A stretch of 64,000 bases of DNA from positions 124,001-188,000 of the forward strand of contig CAJUME010000010.1 of the NCBI GenBank assembly GCA_910587015.1, read 5' to 3'. Of the stretch, positions 51,041 through 59,102 are shown piece by piece. This DNA is from an uncultured Christensenella sp. GTDB lineage: Bacteria; Bacillota; Clostridia; Christensenellales; Borkfalkiaceae. A program made the translations under genes and the position numbers. A model generated the notes under the pieces. The model had not been told where the DNA came from, made no database searches, and saw only the letters and a program-made list of their open reading frames with translations. Position 1 is the first letter of the stretch. Each line of letters begins with the position of its first letter.

Positions 51041-52339
51041 TTATTTTAACCTCTTTCTTGTATTCGTGCTTTTATTTTTCTTTAACAGATACGCGTCGCC
51101 CCTTTTCTCGAAGGTGACTGCAACGATTTTATTGATTATAAGCGTCGAAATAAGTCCGTAAACGGTGCTAATAATCATGTACGTTGAAAAGGCCGCACTG
51201 TAAAAGAACGAGAATATACCGAACATTATCGGCATTATAATCATTATCCACTTGTTGGTTTTTGCCGCCGAGCCGTCAACCGAGCTAAGCTCGTTGGTAG
51301 CCTTTTGCGTGCGCGACATTATAAATTGCTGTAAGAACATTAAGCCTATCGCCAGCACGATAAGCACAAAATACCCGTTATATGTCTTTGCGGGCAGCTT
51401 CTTTTCTGTAATTTCCGGTCTTTCGGGGTCTACGTGCGTCAAAAAGTAGGTTACCTCGTTATAGCTCTCCTCGTACGAAGCCGTGTCCGAGCCGTTCGAA
51501 GCCCTCGAAATAGACGATTTGAATTTTGAGTAATCGGGTACAACCTTGTTAAGCATACTGTCGGGATACCAGACGTTGCCTATCCAGCCGAAGCGGTTAA
51601 CTTTATTATTGTTATAGTAATAGTCCGCCGCCGCCCTCTGCGCGTTAACACGCACAAAATCGCCGACGGTCTTTAATTTTTCCGCCTCTGTTTTATTGTT
51701 GAATTCGGTCAAAAAGCTGTTCTTTTCCTCGTCGGAAAGCTTCTTTTCCGCGCAGTAATGCTCGGTAAAGCTGTTAAATTCCACCTTATAATTGCCGTTT
51801 TCGCCTATCAAAAAGTGCTTTGCGTCGGTATCCTCGGTCGAGGTCTGTACATAAACCTCAACGCTCGCGTTGTACGCGTCCACCATATTGTTGTAGGTGT
51901 TGATTATAGCAAAGTTGGAATAGGTCGAAAAAGCGCCCATAACGACAATGAATATCACAAGCGATATAACCATAGGCAGGCACGCGCCCAGCGGGCTGTA
52001 GCCGTTCTGCTTTTGCAGCTCCATAACCTTCTGGCTGTACATTGTTTTGTCGTTTGCGTACTGCTTTTGCAGCTTTTCCATCTGCGGCCGCATTTTTTCC
52101 ATTATAAGCGACTGCTTTTTTGTCTTTACCTTGGAATATATATCAAGCGGCAGAACTATCGTCTTTAAACACAGCGTAAAAACAATAACGCCGATTATAA
52201 CGCCGCCGGATACGCCGCTGAAAATATCGAACAGCCAGCTTATTAATTTTCCTATCCAGTTAAGGTTTACCGAACCTATTTTTTCAACCGCAAAATCTAT
52301 AAAATTCTGCGAGGCTGAAAGTAAACTTAAAACGTTCAT
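51041..52339 (-). CDS. yidC: Membrane protein insertase YidC with a large extracytoplasmic insertion
   Basis: 432 residues, much longer than Firmicute YidC/SpoIIIJ (about 260). Helices lie at about 44-62, 118-138, 322-342, 362-382 and 388-404. The hydrophilic-groove positive charge is a lysine (K59 in CLKTIVLPLD) where B. subtilis has arginine. The loop between the second and third helices carries roughly 150 extra residues (about 150-248 and 270-320) around the conserved WIGNVWYPD segment. No lipobox is present at the N terminus. It inserts membrane proteins delivered by ribosomes. It sits between yidD (26-bp gap) and khpB. Confidence 0.92.
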   Translation of the reverse strand: MNVLSLLSASQNFIDFAVEKIGSVNLNWIGKLISWLFDIFSGVSGGVIIGVIVFTLCLKTIVLPLDIYSKVKTKKQSLIMEKMRPQMEKLQKQYANDKTMYSQKVMELQKQNGYSPLGACLPMVISLVIFIVVMGAFSTYSNFAIINTYNNMVDAYNASVEVYVQTSTEDTDAKHFLIGENGNYKVEFNSFTEHYCAEKKLSDEEKNSFLTEFNNKTEAEKLKTVGDFVRVNAQRAAADYYYNNNKVNRFGWIGNVWYPDSMLNKVVPDYSKFKSSISRASNGSDTASYEESYNEVTYFLTHVDPERPEITEKKLPAKTYNGYFVLIVLAIGLMFLQQFIMSRTQKATNELSSVDGSAAKTNKWIMIIMPIMFGIFSFFYSAAFSTYMIISTVYGLISTLIINKIVAVTFEKRGDAYLLKKNKSTNTRKRLK

Positions 52340-52364
52340 ATATTTTCAGAATTAAAATAATTTT

Positions 52365-52655
52365 TCAAATGACCCATTTCAGCTTACGCTTTTTTTCGGG
52401 CGCGGGGTCATAGCCGCCCTTAGAGAGGGGGTTGCACCTTAAAAGCCGCCACACTCCCAGCAAAATACCTAAAACAACGCCCTTGTTGTTTATGCACCTT
52501 TTCATGTACTCCGAGCAGGTCGGCTGATAAAGGCAGGTATGTCGGGAAAAATGCTTCTGATAAAAAACTATCGGGCGCATAAAAACAGCCTTTAAATACG
52601 GCTTAAAAATTGTGCGCCTCGCATTTTTTATAAGCTTTTTCAGCTTTTTTTGCAT
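52365..52655 (-). CDS. yidD: Membrane protein insertion efficiency factor YidD
   Basis: 96 residues with the family signature: VFYQKHFSRHTCLYQPTCSEYM (about 30-51) and LLRCNPLSKGGYDPAP (about 72-87), with the conserved cysteines. A basic N-terminal extension of about 25 residues is present. It overlaps the end of rnpA by 16 bp. Confidence 0.95.
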   Translation of the reverse strand: MQKKLKKLIKNARRTIFKPYLKAVFMRPIVFYQKHFSRHTCLYQPTCSEYMKRCINNKGVVLGILLGVWRLLRCNPLSKGGYDPAPEKKRKLKWVI

Positions 52656-52969
52656 TCGTTGACCTTTTTAAAACAAATTCCAAGACTTCTGCAAAAGCCG
52701 TCGTAGCTGTATTCCGTTTCCGTTTTCGGTATCAAAATAACAGAGCAAGGCTTATCCAAAAGGTGCAAGGTATCGGCAAACGCCGCCCTTAAAAGCCTTT
52801 TTATTCTGTTCCTTTTAACTGCCTTGCCGTGCTTTTTGGACACGGCAACGCCCATACAAAGCTTGTCCGAAGGAAAATAAATTAACGTTATATAAGGGGA
52901 AAATATCTTTTTTCCCCTCTTGAACAGCTTCTGAAAATCGGCGTTTTTCTTTATTCTCAGATATTTCAC
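52640..52969 (-). CDS. rnpA: Ribonuclease P protein component
   Basis: 109 residues. It starts with GTG at 52969, 3 bp after the rpmH stop, because homologues begin MK..LRIKKNADF. The conserved GVAVSKKHGKAVKRNRIKRLLR block (about 56-77) is the RNA-binding RNR motif. It supports the catalytic RNA in 5'-end maturation of tRNAs. Confidence 0.95.
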   Translation of the reverse strand: MKYLRIKKNADFQKLFKRGKKIFSPYITLIYFPSDKLCMGVAVSKKHGKAVKRNRIKRLLRAAFADTLHLLDKPCSVILIPKTETEYSYDGFCRSLGICFKKVNECKKS

Positions 52970-52972
52970 CTT

Positions 52973-53107
52973 TTATGCCGAAAGCTTCTTTCTGCCCTTG
53001 TCTCTTCTTCTCTTCAAAACCTTTCTTCCCGCAGTGGAAGCCATTCTTTTTCTGAAGCCGTGTACCTTGCTTCTCTGTCTTTTCTTGGGCTGGTATGTTC
53101 TTTTCAT
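52973..53107 (-). CDS. rpmH: Ribosomal protein bL34
   Basis: 44 residues, MKRTYQPKKRQRSKVHGFRK then RMASTAGRKVLKRRRDKGRK, an almost canonical L34. AGGAG precedes the ATG at 53107. It lies between dnaN and rnpA, where most Firmicutes have rpmH next to dnaA instead. Confidence 0.98.
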   Translation of the reverse strand: MKRTYQPKKRQRSKVHGFRKRMASTAGRKVLKRRRDKGRKKLSA

Positions 53108-53179
53108 AGCTTACTCCTAATAATTTAACAAAAATTTAATGATTTTTCTTACCTATAATATCTATAAAACACCTTAAAG

Positions 53180-54286
53180 TCAAGCGTTATTGCTTGTCCT
53201 TACGGGTAAAATTAAATACAGCTTATCCTTATTTTCTACGTTTGTGCACACAAACGGCTGCACGTTGTTGTTAAAGGAAAGCAGAATTTCCTGCTCGTCA
53301 AGCGCATTTACCGCGTCTATTATGAATTTGGAATTCATTGCAATGCGCACGTCCTTGCCTTCCGTATGCGCCTTTACGGGCTCCTGCACGCTGCCCAGCT
53401 CCGACGCGGAAGAAATTTCTATCTTATCGCCGGAAATATCGAAGATAATAAGGCTGTTTTTGTCGCCCCTTACCAAAATCGCCGCGCGCTCTATACTGGC
53501 CTTAAGCTTGTCCTTTTCAACTCTGACGGTCGTAATAAAGCTTTTGGGTATGATATTATCCTTCTGAATAAAATCCCCGCCGTACAGCCTCGACGTCAGC
53601 ACAGTATTCTCATCGGCAACCAAAATCATACCGCGCTGTACGAAAATTTCCGTTTCCCCGTCGTTATCGGGCATCATTTTCTCTATTTCGTTAAGCGTTC
53701 TCGCAGGGCAGATAATTTCCATATTGCCCGTTGCGGAAATAACCTTTCCCTTAATGGTTGCAAGGCGCACGCCGTCAAGCGAGGTAACGCAAACGTCCTC
53801 GCCGTTTATTACAAACTGGCAGCCCTTCAAAATAGGACGGGAATCGTCCGAAGCGCAACAAAACGAGGTAGAGGTTATAAACTTTTTCAGCTCCTTAGTC
53901 TTTATTTTAAAGCTGTTTTCCCTTATTTCGAGGTCAATTCTGGGGAAATCCTCTGCTGAAAGCACCTGCATGCTCGTCTGGCTGTCGGCGTAAATAATTT
54001 CCATTTTTTTGCCATCGGAGGCAAGCGTAATCTGCACGCCCTCAAGCTTCTTTATAAAATCGGCGAAAACCTTGCCGGTTACGCAAAGCTCGCCCTCCTC
54101 GTAGACCTCTGCCTTTATCGTCTTTATAATGGAAATCTCGCCGTCGGTTGCAGCAAGGGTAATACTGTCGTTTTTAGCAGATATTTTAATGCATTCCAGC
54201 ACGGGAACGGTGGTTTTTGACGAGCACGCTTTAACAACCTTTAAGGTTGCGTCTGATAAATCTATTCCTTCGCAAACAATTTTCAT
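53180..54286 (-). CDS. dnaN: DNA polymerase III beta sliding clamp
   Basis: 368 residues, three clamp domains. Family segments include TTVPVLECIKISA, FIKKLEGVQITL, GCQFVINGEDVCVTSLDGVRLA and the C-terminal LYLILPVRTSN that forms the protein-binding pocket. A GAGGA site precedes the start. It is read away from the origin region together with rpmH. dnaA, usually directly upstream, is not there. Confidence 0.97.
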   Translation of the reverse strand: MKIVCEGIDLSDATLKVVKACSSKTTVPVLECIKISAKNDSITLAATDGEISIIKTIKAEVYEEGELCVTGKVFADFIKKLEGVQITLASDGKKMEIIYADSQTSMQVLSAEDFPRIDLEIRENSFKIKTKELKKFITSTSFCCASDDSRPILKGCQFVINGEDVCVTSLDGVRLATIKGKVISATGNMEIICPARTLNEIEKMMPDNDGETEIFVQRGMILVADENTVLTSRLYGGDFIQKDNIIPKSFITTVRVEKDKLKASIERAAILVRGDKNSLIIFDISGDKIEISSASELGSVQEPVKAHTEGKDVRIAMNSKFIIDAVNALDEQEILLSFNNNVQPFVCTNVENKDKLYLILPVRTSNNA

Positions 54287-54663
54287 AATTTTCCTCGCAA
54301 AACGTTAAGTTATTTATTATTTGATTAATAGTTGAATTTAGTAATAATTAATAGTAGAAAGTGTTGAAATGTGTATAACTTTTCCAAAACTTAAATAACA
54401 TACTTATTTTATCAAGAAATGCGTCAAAAAGCAACCGAATAATGCTTATTTATGCTGTGGATTAAATGAAAATTTGCTGTTGATTAATTGCTGTATAGTT
54501 TGTTGAGAGGTGGAAAGCTTTGCACATTTTAAGCGCACGGCGGACGCCCGATAAGAGGACATTTTCCGATAGTAAAGCGGCATAATAAAGTATCCACAGT
54601 AAAAATGTTAATTGTTGATAACTTTCGGTTGAAAAAAAGTGAAGAAAAAGCTATAATAGTGCC
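54287..54663. other. Intergenic region with DnaA boxes between dnaN and rsmG, possible part of oriC
   Basis: 377 bp, AT-rich. DnaA-box-like sites: tgtgtataa (54370-54378, perfect TTATNCACA on the minus strand), tgtggatta (54456-54464), gtatccaca (54590-54598) and tgttgataa (54613-54621), the last three with one mismatch. The left part (54300-54360) is very AT-rich with two copies of actattaat on the minus strand. The right end holds the rsmG promoter, TTGAAA (54629-54634), 17 bp, TATAAT (54652-54657), six bases before the rsmG ATG. Confidence 0.6.
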
Positions 54664-55341
54664 ATGAATTTTTTCGGCATCGATATTACGGAGGAGAACA
54701 GGGAAAAGCTGGAGCTTTTCAAAGGACTTCTTCAACAGCACAATAAATTATATAATTTAACCGCAATCTGCGACGATAACGGCATTTACATAAAGCATTT
54801 TTGCGACAGTATTCTTCCGCACAAGCTTTTTTTGCACGGCGCAAGCGTTTGCGAGGTCGGCTCGGGCGCGGGCTTTCCTTCTATACCCCTCAAAATCGTA
54901 AGGGATGATTTAAGCTTTACTTTAATAGAAAGCACGGGCAAAAAGTGTGTTTTTTTGAATACCGTTATTAATAATTTGCAGCTGAACGGCGTAAGGGTTT
55001 TAAATATCCGCGCCGAGGACGGAGGGCGCATGGAGGAGCTGAGGGAGAGCTTTGACGTATGCACTGCCAGAGCGGTTGCCGCGCTGAATACGCTTTGCGA
55101 GTATTGCCTGCCGTTAGTAAAGGTCGGCGGAAGGCTTATAGCCTATAAGGGCGATTGCGTTGAAGAGCTGGAAAAAAGCGCGGGCGCAATAAAAATTTTA
55201 GGCGGGGAAATAGAGCGCATAGATAATTACGAGCTGCCCGAAGGCGGCGGAAAAAGAACGGTTGTCGTAATAAAAAAGGTAAGCGCCACTCCCTTGAAGT
55301 ATCCGCGCGGCCGCGGTCTGGAGCGCAAAAAACCGCTATGA
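54664..55341 (+). CDS. rsmG: 16S rRNA (guanine527-N7)-methyltransferase RsmG (GidB)
   Basis: 225 residues. SAM-binding motif VCEVGSGAGFPSIPLKI (about 62-78), family segments HNKLYNLTAI and TARAVAALNTLCEYCLPL, and the C-terminal GGGKRTVVVIKK. It methylates G527 of 16S rRNA. No ribosome site is present, and the strong -10 six bases upstream predicts a leaderless mRNA. In most Firmicutes it follows mnmG and precedes parA. Here mnmE and mnmG are missing and ftsH lies between it and parA. Its stop overlaps the next start (ATGA). Confidence 0.95.
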   Translation: MNFFGIDITEENREKLELFKGLLQQHNKLYNLTAICDDNGIYIKHFCDSILPHKLFLHGASVCEVGSGAGFPSIPLKIVRDDLSFTLIESTGKKCVFLNTVINNLQLNGVRVLNIRAEDGGRMEELRESFDVCTARAVAALNTLCEYCLPLVKVGGRLIAYKGDCVEELEKSAGAIKILGGEIERIDNYELPEGGGKRTVVVIKKVSATPLKYPRGRGLERKKPL

Positions 55342-55796
55342 ACAGCACCGTTAAGAATTGCGCCTTCAGCGGTCACAGACATTCGATAGGCGATTTAAAT
55401 TTACAGCTTTTGGACCGCGTTGTTTTGAATTTAATGAAGACGGGTACAAAAAATTTTTACTGCGGTATGGCTGTCGGCTTCGATTTGGCTGCCGCGGAAA
55501 GCGTTTTAAAATACAAAAACGAATACGGCGCAAGGCTGTTTGCATGCATTCCCTGCAACGGACAAAGCGACGGCTATTCCGCAAAAAACAAGCAAAGATA
55601 CGACTGTATTTTGCAGAGCTGCGACGGAGAAATTGTAATTTCAGACGAATATCACAGAGGCTGTATGCTTGCCCGCGACAGATTTTTGATTGAAAACTGT
55701 GGCGTTTTGGTATGCTTTTTGCGCAAGGAAAAGGGCGGAACCTACTACACCGTAAATTACGCCCGACAAAAAAATATTAAAATTATAGAGCTTTGA
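55338..55796 (+). CDS. SLOG-family protein (YpsA/DUF1273-like)
   Basis: 152 residues. The YpsA-type fold shows CAFSGHRHSIG (8-18), GTKNFYCGMAVGFDLAAAESVL (about 36-57) and the closing GVLVCFLRKEKGGTYYTVNYA. SLOG proteins bind nucleotide-derived ligands. B. subtilis YpsA affects cell division and oxidative stress. It is translationally coupled to rsmG and followed by a terminator. Confidence 0.8.
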   Translation: MNSTVKNCAFSGHRHSIGDLNLQLLDRVVLNLMKTGTKNFYCGMAVGFDLAAAESVLKYKNEYGARLFACIPCNGQSDGYSAKNKQRYDCILQSCDGEIVISDEYHRGCMLARDRFLIENCGVLVCFLRKEKGGTYYTVNYARQKNIKIIEL

Positions 55797-55806
55797 CCTT
55801 TCAAAG

Positions 55807-55840
55807 GCCTGTCCGCCCTGATTTGGGACGGGCTTTTTTA
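55807..55840 (+). terminator. Intrinsic terminator of the rsmG unit
   Basis: An 8-bp stem with one G-T pair (55807-55814 with 55826-55833) and then TTTTTT. Confidence 0.75.
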
Positions 55841-56407
55841 TATGCAGAATTTCTTACGCTCGGCATTTTTATTCTGCAAATTGCTTAAAATATATGATGA
55901 TACCCCTTCCGCAATTATGTCCGCCATTTTATAGACAAGGTTAAGGCGAGTCGCCGAAAACAGCGAATAATTGAACATTGAACGCTCTGCCACAATTCCC
56001 ATAATCGAAACGTCGCCCACCTTGGAAAGCTTTTTGTTTGCGCCGCTGCCGGGCTTTATCCCGCGCTTTGCAAGCTTAATCAAGCCTATGTCGCCCGCAA
56101 GCCCAACAGCCGCGTCGATTGCGATTATAGGAGCCTCGGGATGGGTAGAGCGCAGAAATTCATTCATATATTTTACCTCGTGCGCCGTAATCGGCTTTGC
56201 AAGCGTGCCGTAAATATAGCAGTTTAGTCCCGCAAGCCGCTCTTTAAGCCTTGTGCCCGTCACGGGGCCCAGACTGTCGCCTACCGATAAATCGCTGCCA
56301 ATGCACAAAACTACGGGAACGGCGGTATTTTCCGCTAAAATTTTCTGAAGGGAAAGACAAACTCCGCCGCCGGCCATGGCGTTATATAAATTAAATGAAA
56401 AATCCAT
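55838..56407 (-). CDS. yyaC: Sporulation protein YyaC (DUF1256)
   Basis: 189 residues from the ATG at 56407 (GAGG site). A longer in-frame start would run through DnaA-box DNA and has no support. The hallmark VLCIGSDLSVGDSLGPVTGT (about 32-51), AIDAAVGLAGDIG and KPGSGANKKLSKVGDVSIMG place it in the YyaC family, related in fold to the Gpr spore protease and hydrogenase maturation peptidases. It is expressed in the forespore in Bacillus; its exact role is unknown. It lies by the origin, as in B. subtilis. Confidence 0.92.
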   Translation of the reverse strand: MDFSFNLYNAMAGGGVCLSLQKILAENTAVPVVLCIGSDLSVGDSLGPVTGTRLKERLAGLNCYIYGTLAKPITAHEVKYMNEFLRSTHPEAPIIAIDAAVGLAGDIGLIKLAKRGIKPGSGANKKLSKVGDVSIMGIVAERSMFNYSLFSATRLNLVYKMADIIAEGVSSYILSNLQNKNAERKKFCI

Positions 56408-56717
56408 AATAAAAACCTCGGAGAAGTTATTGACCGAACCCCCATAAATTATAATACGCATAATTTTTTTAGCTTGCGCCGACAGCATCTTTATTTTTAT
56501 CCACATTTCCACATATTTAAAAAGCGCAAAAATGCTGTTAAGGCGCATTTTATCCACAAAATATACTCAAAATATATATGTACGGGCGATTATACGAGTT
56601 TTTTAAGATTTTTGTTGAAATTATTTCCACATAAATTTGATAAAAACGCTTAAAAACAGCCGTTTTTATCCCCAGATTGATAAAATTATCCACAATGGCT
56701 GATTTTGCCGCGCTTTA

Positions 56718-56733
56718 TGTTTCACGTGGAACA
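56718..56733. promoter_or_regulatory. parS: parS site 1 (exact Bacillus consensus)
   Basis: The minus strand reads TGTTCCACGTGAAACA, identical to the B. subtilis parS consensus bound by Spo0J/ParB. Confidence 0.92.
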
Positions 56734-56760
56734 ACAAAAAACTCAAAAAATTTGGTTGAA

Positions 56761-56776
56761 AGTTTCACATGAAACA
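56761..56776. promoter_or_regulatory. parS: parS-like site 2
   Basis: agtttcacatgaaaca matches parS at 14 of 16 positions, 43 bp from site 1. Confidence 0.65.
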
Positions 56777-56983
56777 TTTTTACTATCAAAAACCGCACAG
56801 CGCAAACAAAATTTTACCGAAAATTTAATAAAATTAATAAAATTCAGGTTTGTTAAACATCGTGTAAGGTATGTAAAAATTGTGTGATATATCCGAAATT
56901 ATCGGCTAAATACTTGAAATATGGCAAGCTATATGTTAAAATCATAGTCAGTTGCTTATTTAATACTTAAAAGGAGTTGTATT

Positions 56984-59065
56984 TTGAACAAAAAAGGCAG
57001 AATAATTATGGGGCTGATAGCCTTTGCGCTTGTCGCGGTAGCCGCGGTGCTGTTGATTTTAAACACCGTAAACCGCGCAACAAAGGTTTTATCCAGCGAC
57101 CTGTTGACTTATCTGGATAATGCCCAATATTATATTGTCAACGAAGAGGGTAAAAGAGTTCCCAACGTTGACGGTGACGGCAAAATTATCAGCGCGTACG
57201 AATTTGATGCGGACGGTAATCCCGTTCAGCTTGGCGGCGGCTATTATGTTAATGAAAAGAACGCAATAGTCAAAAAGGAAAAGAATTCCAAGGGCGCAGA
57301 GGTTGAAGTGCCTTTTATTGCTGCATGGTCTATTAATGTAAAGGGCTATAACTTTATTTGTAAGACAGATTACGGCACAATCACCGCGGTAGAGCAGTCC
57401 TTGTTCGGCAGCGGAGGTATTCTTGAAAATCCGCAGGTTCAGAAATGGATAGGCTACGGCGTCACGGTTGATTTGAACGACCCCAACGCCAACAGCTGGG
57501 TTTCTACAATGTTTACGGTGCTTTCTATTGTGATTGTGTGCGTTGTATTCTTCCTTATAATCCGCTCCACAATGGGTGGTAGCGGTAAGATTATGAGCTT
57601 CGCAAAAACCAAAGCCCGCGTTTCAACAAATATAAAGGTGCGCTTTACGGACGTAGCAGGCGCAGAAGAAGAAAAGGTAGAGCTTGCGGAGATAGTAGAA
57701 TTTTTGCGCCAGCCGAAGAAATTCTCCGATTTGGGGGCGCGCATACCTAAGGGCGTGCTTTTGGTAGGCCCTCCGGGAACGGGTAAAACGCTGTTTGCAA
57801 AGGCTGTCGCCGGCGAGGCGGGAGTGCCGTTCTTCTCGGTTTCGGGCTCTGACTTCGTCGAAATGTACGTCGGTGTGGGTGCCTCGCGCGTACGCGACCT
57901 ATTTGATATGGCCAAGAAAAACCAGCCCTGCATTATCTTTATCGACGAAATCGACGCAGTCGGCAGACACCGCGGTGCGGGTCTCGGCGGCGGCAACGAC
58001 GAAAGAGAGCAAACCTTAAACCAGATTCTCGTTCAGATGGACGGCTTCGAATCGAACGAGGGCGTAATAGTAATGGCGGCAACCAACCGCGCGGACATTC
58101 TCGACCCCGCGCTTCTCCGCCCCGGCCGCTTCGACAGACAGATTTACGTCAACCTTCCAGACGTCAAGGGCAGAGAGCAGATTTTAAAGGTTCACGCGCG
58201 CAACAAGCCCATTTCTCCCGATGTCAACTTCAAAACGGTTGCAAGAATAACGGCGGGCTTTTCGGGTGCAGACCTTGCAAACCTTCTTAACGAGGCGGCA
58301 ATACTCGCCGCGCGCGCAAACAAAAAGTTTATCGGCAATTCCGAGCTGTACGAGGGCGTTAACAAGGTTTTAATGGGCCCGCAGAAGAAGAGCCGCGTTG
58401 TAACCGAAAGCGACAAGCGGATTACAGCCTATCACGAGGCGGGCCACGCGATTATTGCAAAGCTTTGCGAAAACTGCGACCCCGTGCAGGAGGTTTCAAT
58501 CATTCCCCGCGGCAATGCGGCGGGCTACACAATGACCCGTCCCGACAACGATGACTGGCATATGACCAAAAACAAGATTACCGACTTTATCTGCATGGCA
58601 CTCGGCGGCCGCGTTGCGGAGGAGCTTGTAATCAAGGACGTAACCACCGGCGCCTCTAACGATTTGGAACGCGTGACCGAAATGGCAAAGCGCATGGTTA
58701 CCGAATGGGGTATGAGCGAAAAGCTTGGGCTTGTGACTTACGGCAGCAATTCGCAGACAGTATTTCTCGGCAAGGATATGGAAACGCACAACGCATATTC
58801 CGACGACACCGCTCAGGCAATCGATGCGGAAATGCATGCAATTATAGAAGGCGCGCACGACCGCGCGACAAAGCTGCTTACCGCAAACCGTTCCGTTCTG
58901 GACAATATGGCAAGGGTGCTTATCGAACGCGAAACCATTTACACCGAAGAGGTGGATATGCTTATGGCGGGTAAAACCCATACAGAGGTTATGCAGTATA
59001 TGGACGAACAGGACACGAAAAACGCCGAAAATCCCTTCAAAAAGTTTGAAGGCGAAGGCGAGTAA
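56984..59065 (+). CDS. ftsH: ATP-dependent zinc metalloprotease FtsH
   Basis: 693 residues from TTG at 56984, set by AAGGAG at 56970-56975. Membrane helix about 9-28, an external domain of about 150 residues, a second helix about 178-200. The AAA+ module has Walker A GPPGTGKT (about 263), Walker B CIIFIDEIDAVG and the second region of homology ATNRADILDPALLRPGRFDRQ. The M41 protease has the zinc motif HEAGHA (about 483). It degrades membrane and short-lived regulatory proteins and is linked to sporulation in Bacillus. Its place between the origin and parA is unusual. Confidence 0.97.
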   Translation: MNKKGRIIMGLIAFALVAVAAVLLILNTVNRATKVLSSDLLTYLDNAQYYIVNEEGKRVPNVDGDGKIISAYEFDADGNPVQLGGGYYVNEKNAIVKKEKNSKGAEVEVPFIAAWSINVKGYNFICKTDYGTITAVEQSLFGSGGILENPQVQKWIGYGVTVDLNDPNANSWVSTMFTVLSIVIVCVVFFLIIRSTMGGSGKIMSFAKTKARVSTNIKVRFTDVAGAEEEKVELAEIVEFLRQPKKFSDLGARIPKGVLLVGPPGTGKTLFAKAVAGEAGVPFFSVSGSDFVEMYVGVGASRVRDLFDMAKKNQPCIIFIDEIDAVGRHRGAGLGGGNDEREQTLNQILVQMDGFESNEGVIVMAATNRADILDPALLRPGRFDRQIYVNLPDVKGREQILKVHARNKPISPDVNFKTVARITAGFSGADLANLLNEAAILAARANKKFIGNSELYEGVNKVLMGPQKKSRVVTESDKRITAYHEAGHAIIAKLCENCDPVQEVSIIPRGNAAGYTMTRPDNDDWHMTKNKITDFICMALGGRVAEELVIKDVTTGASNDLERVTEMAKRMVTEWGMSEKLGLVTYGSNSQTVFLGKDMETHNAYSDDTAQAIDAEMHAIIEGAHDRATKLLTANRSVLDNMARVLIERETIYTEEVDMLMAGKTHTEVMQYMDEQDTKNAENPFKKFEGEGE

Positions 59066-59073
59066 GAGAGAAA

Positions 59074-59089
59074 AGTTTCCCGTGAAACT
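59074..59089. promoter_or_regulatory. parS: parS-like site 3
   Basis: agtttcccgtgaaact matches 13 of 16 parS positions. It sits in the ftsH-parA gap, 13 bp before parA. Confidence 0.5.
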
Positions 59090-59102
59090 AAAAGGTTGAG
59101 TT

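Larger units (their letters stand above)
56408..56983. other. oriC: Candidate replication origin region with DnaA boxes and parS
   Basis: 576 bp without a credible gene. Perfect TTATCCACA boxes are at 56497-56505, 56550-56558 and 56686-56694, all in the same orientation, with a one-mismatch box at 56666-56674 and half-matches near 56505-56513 and 56623-56631. AT-rich tracts (56810-56860 and 56900-56980) could serve as the unwinding element. parS-type sites occur at 56718 and 56761. The stretch before ftsH also holds its promoter and the AAGGAG site. Confidence 0.7.

Noticed and set aside
54287..54663. Possible dnaA remnant upstream of dnaN
   Set aside because: No frame in this stretch encodes DnaA-like motifs. 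It is AT-rich intergenic DNA with DnaA boxes and a promoter.
56408..56557. 50-residue N-terminal extension of yyaC
   Set aside because: It would cover DnaA boxes, and homologues start near the ATG at 56407, which has a GAGG site.
56705..56887. 60-codon open frame in the origin region
   Set aside because: It starts with TTG without a ribosome site, runs through the parS sites, and has AT-driven composition. It is treated as intergenic.
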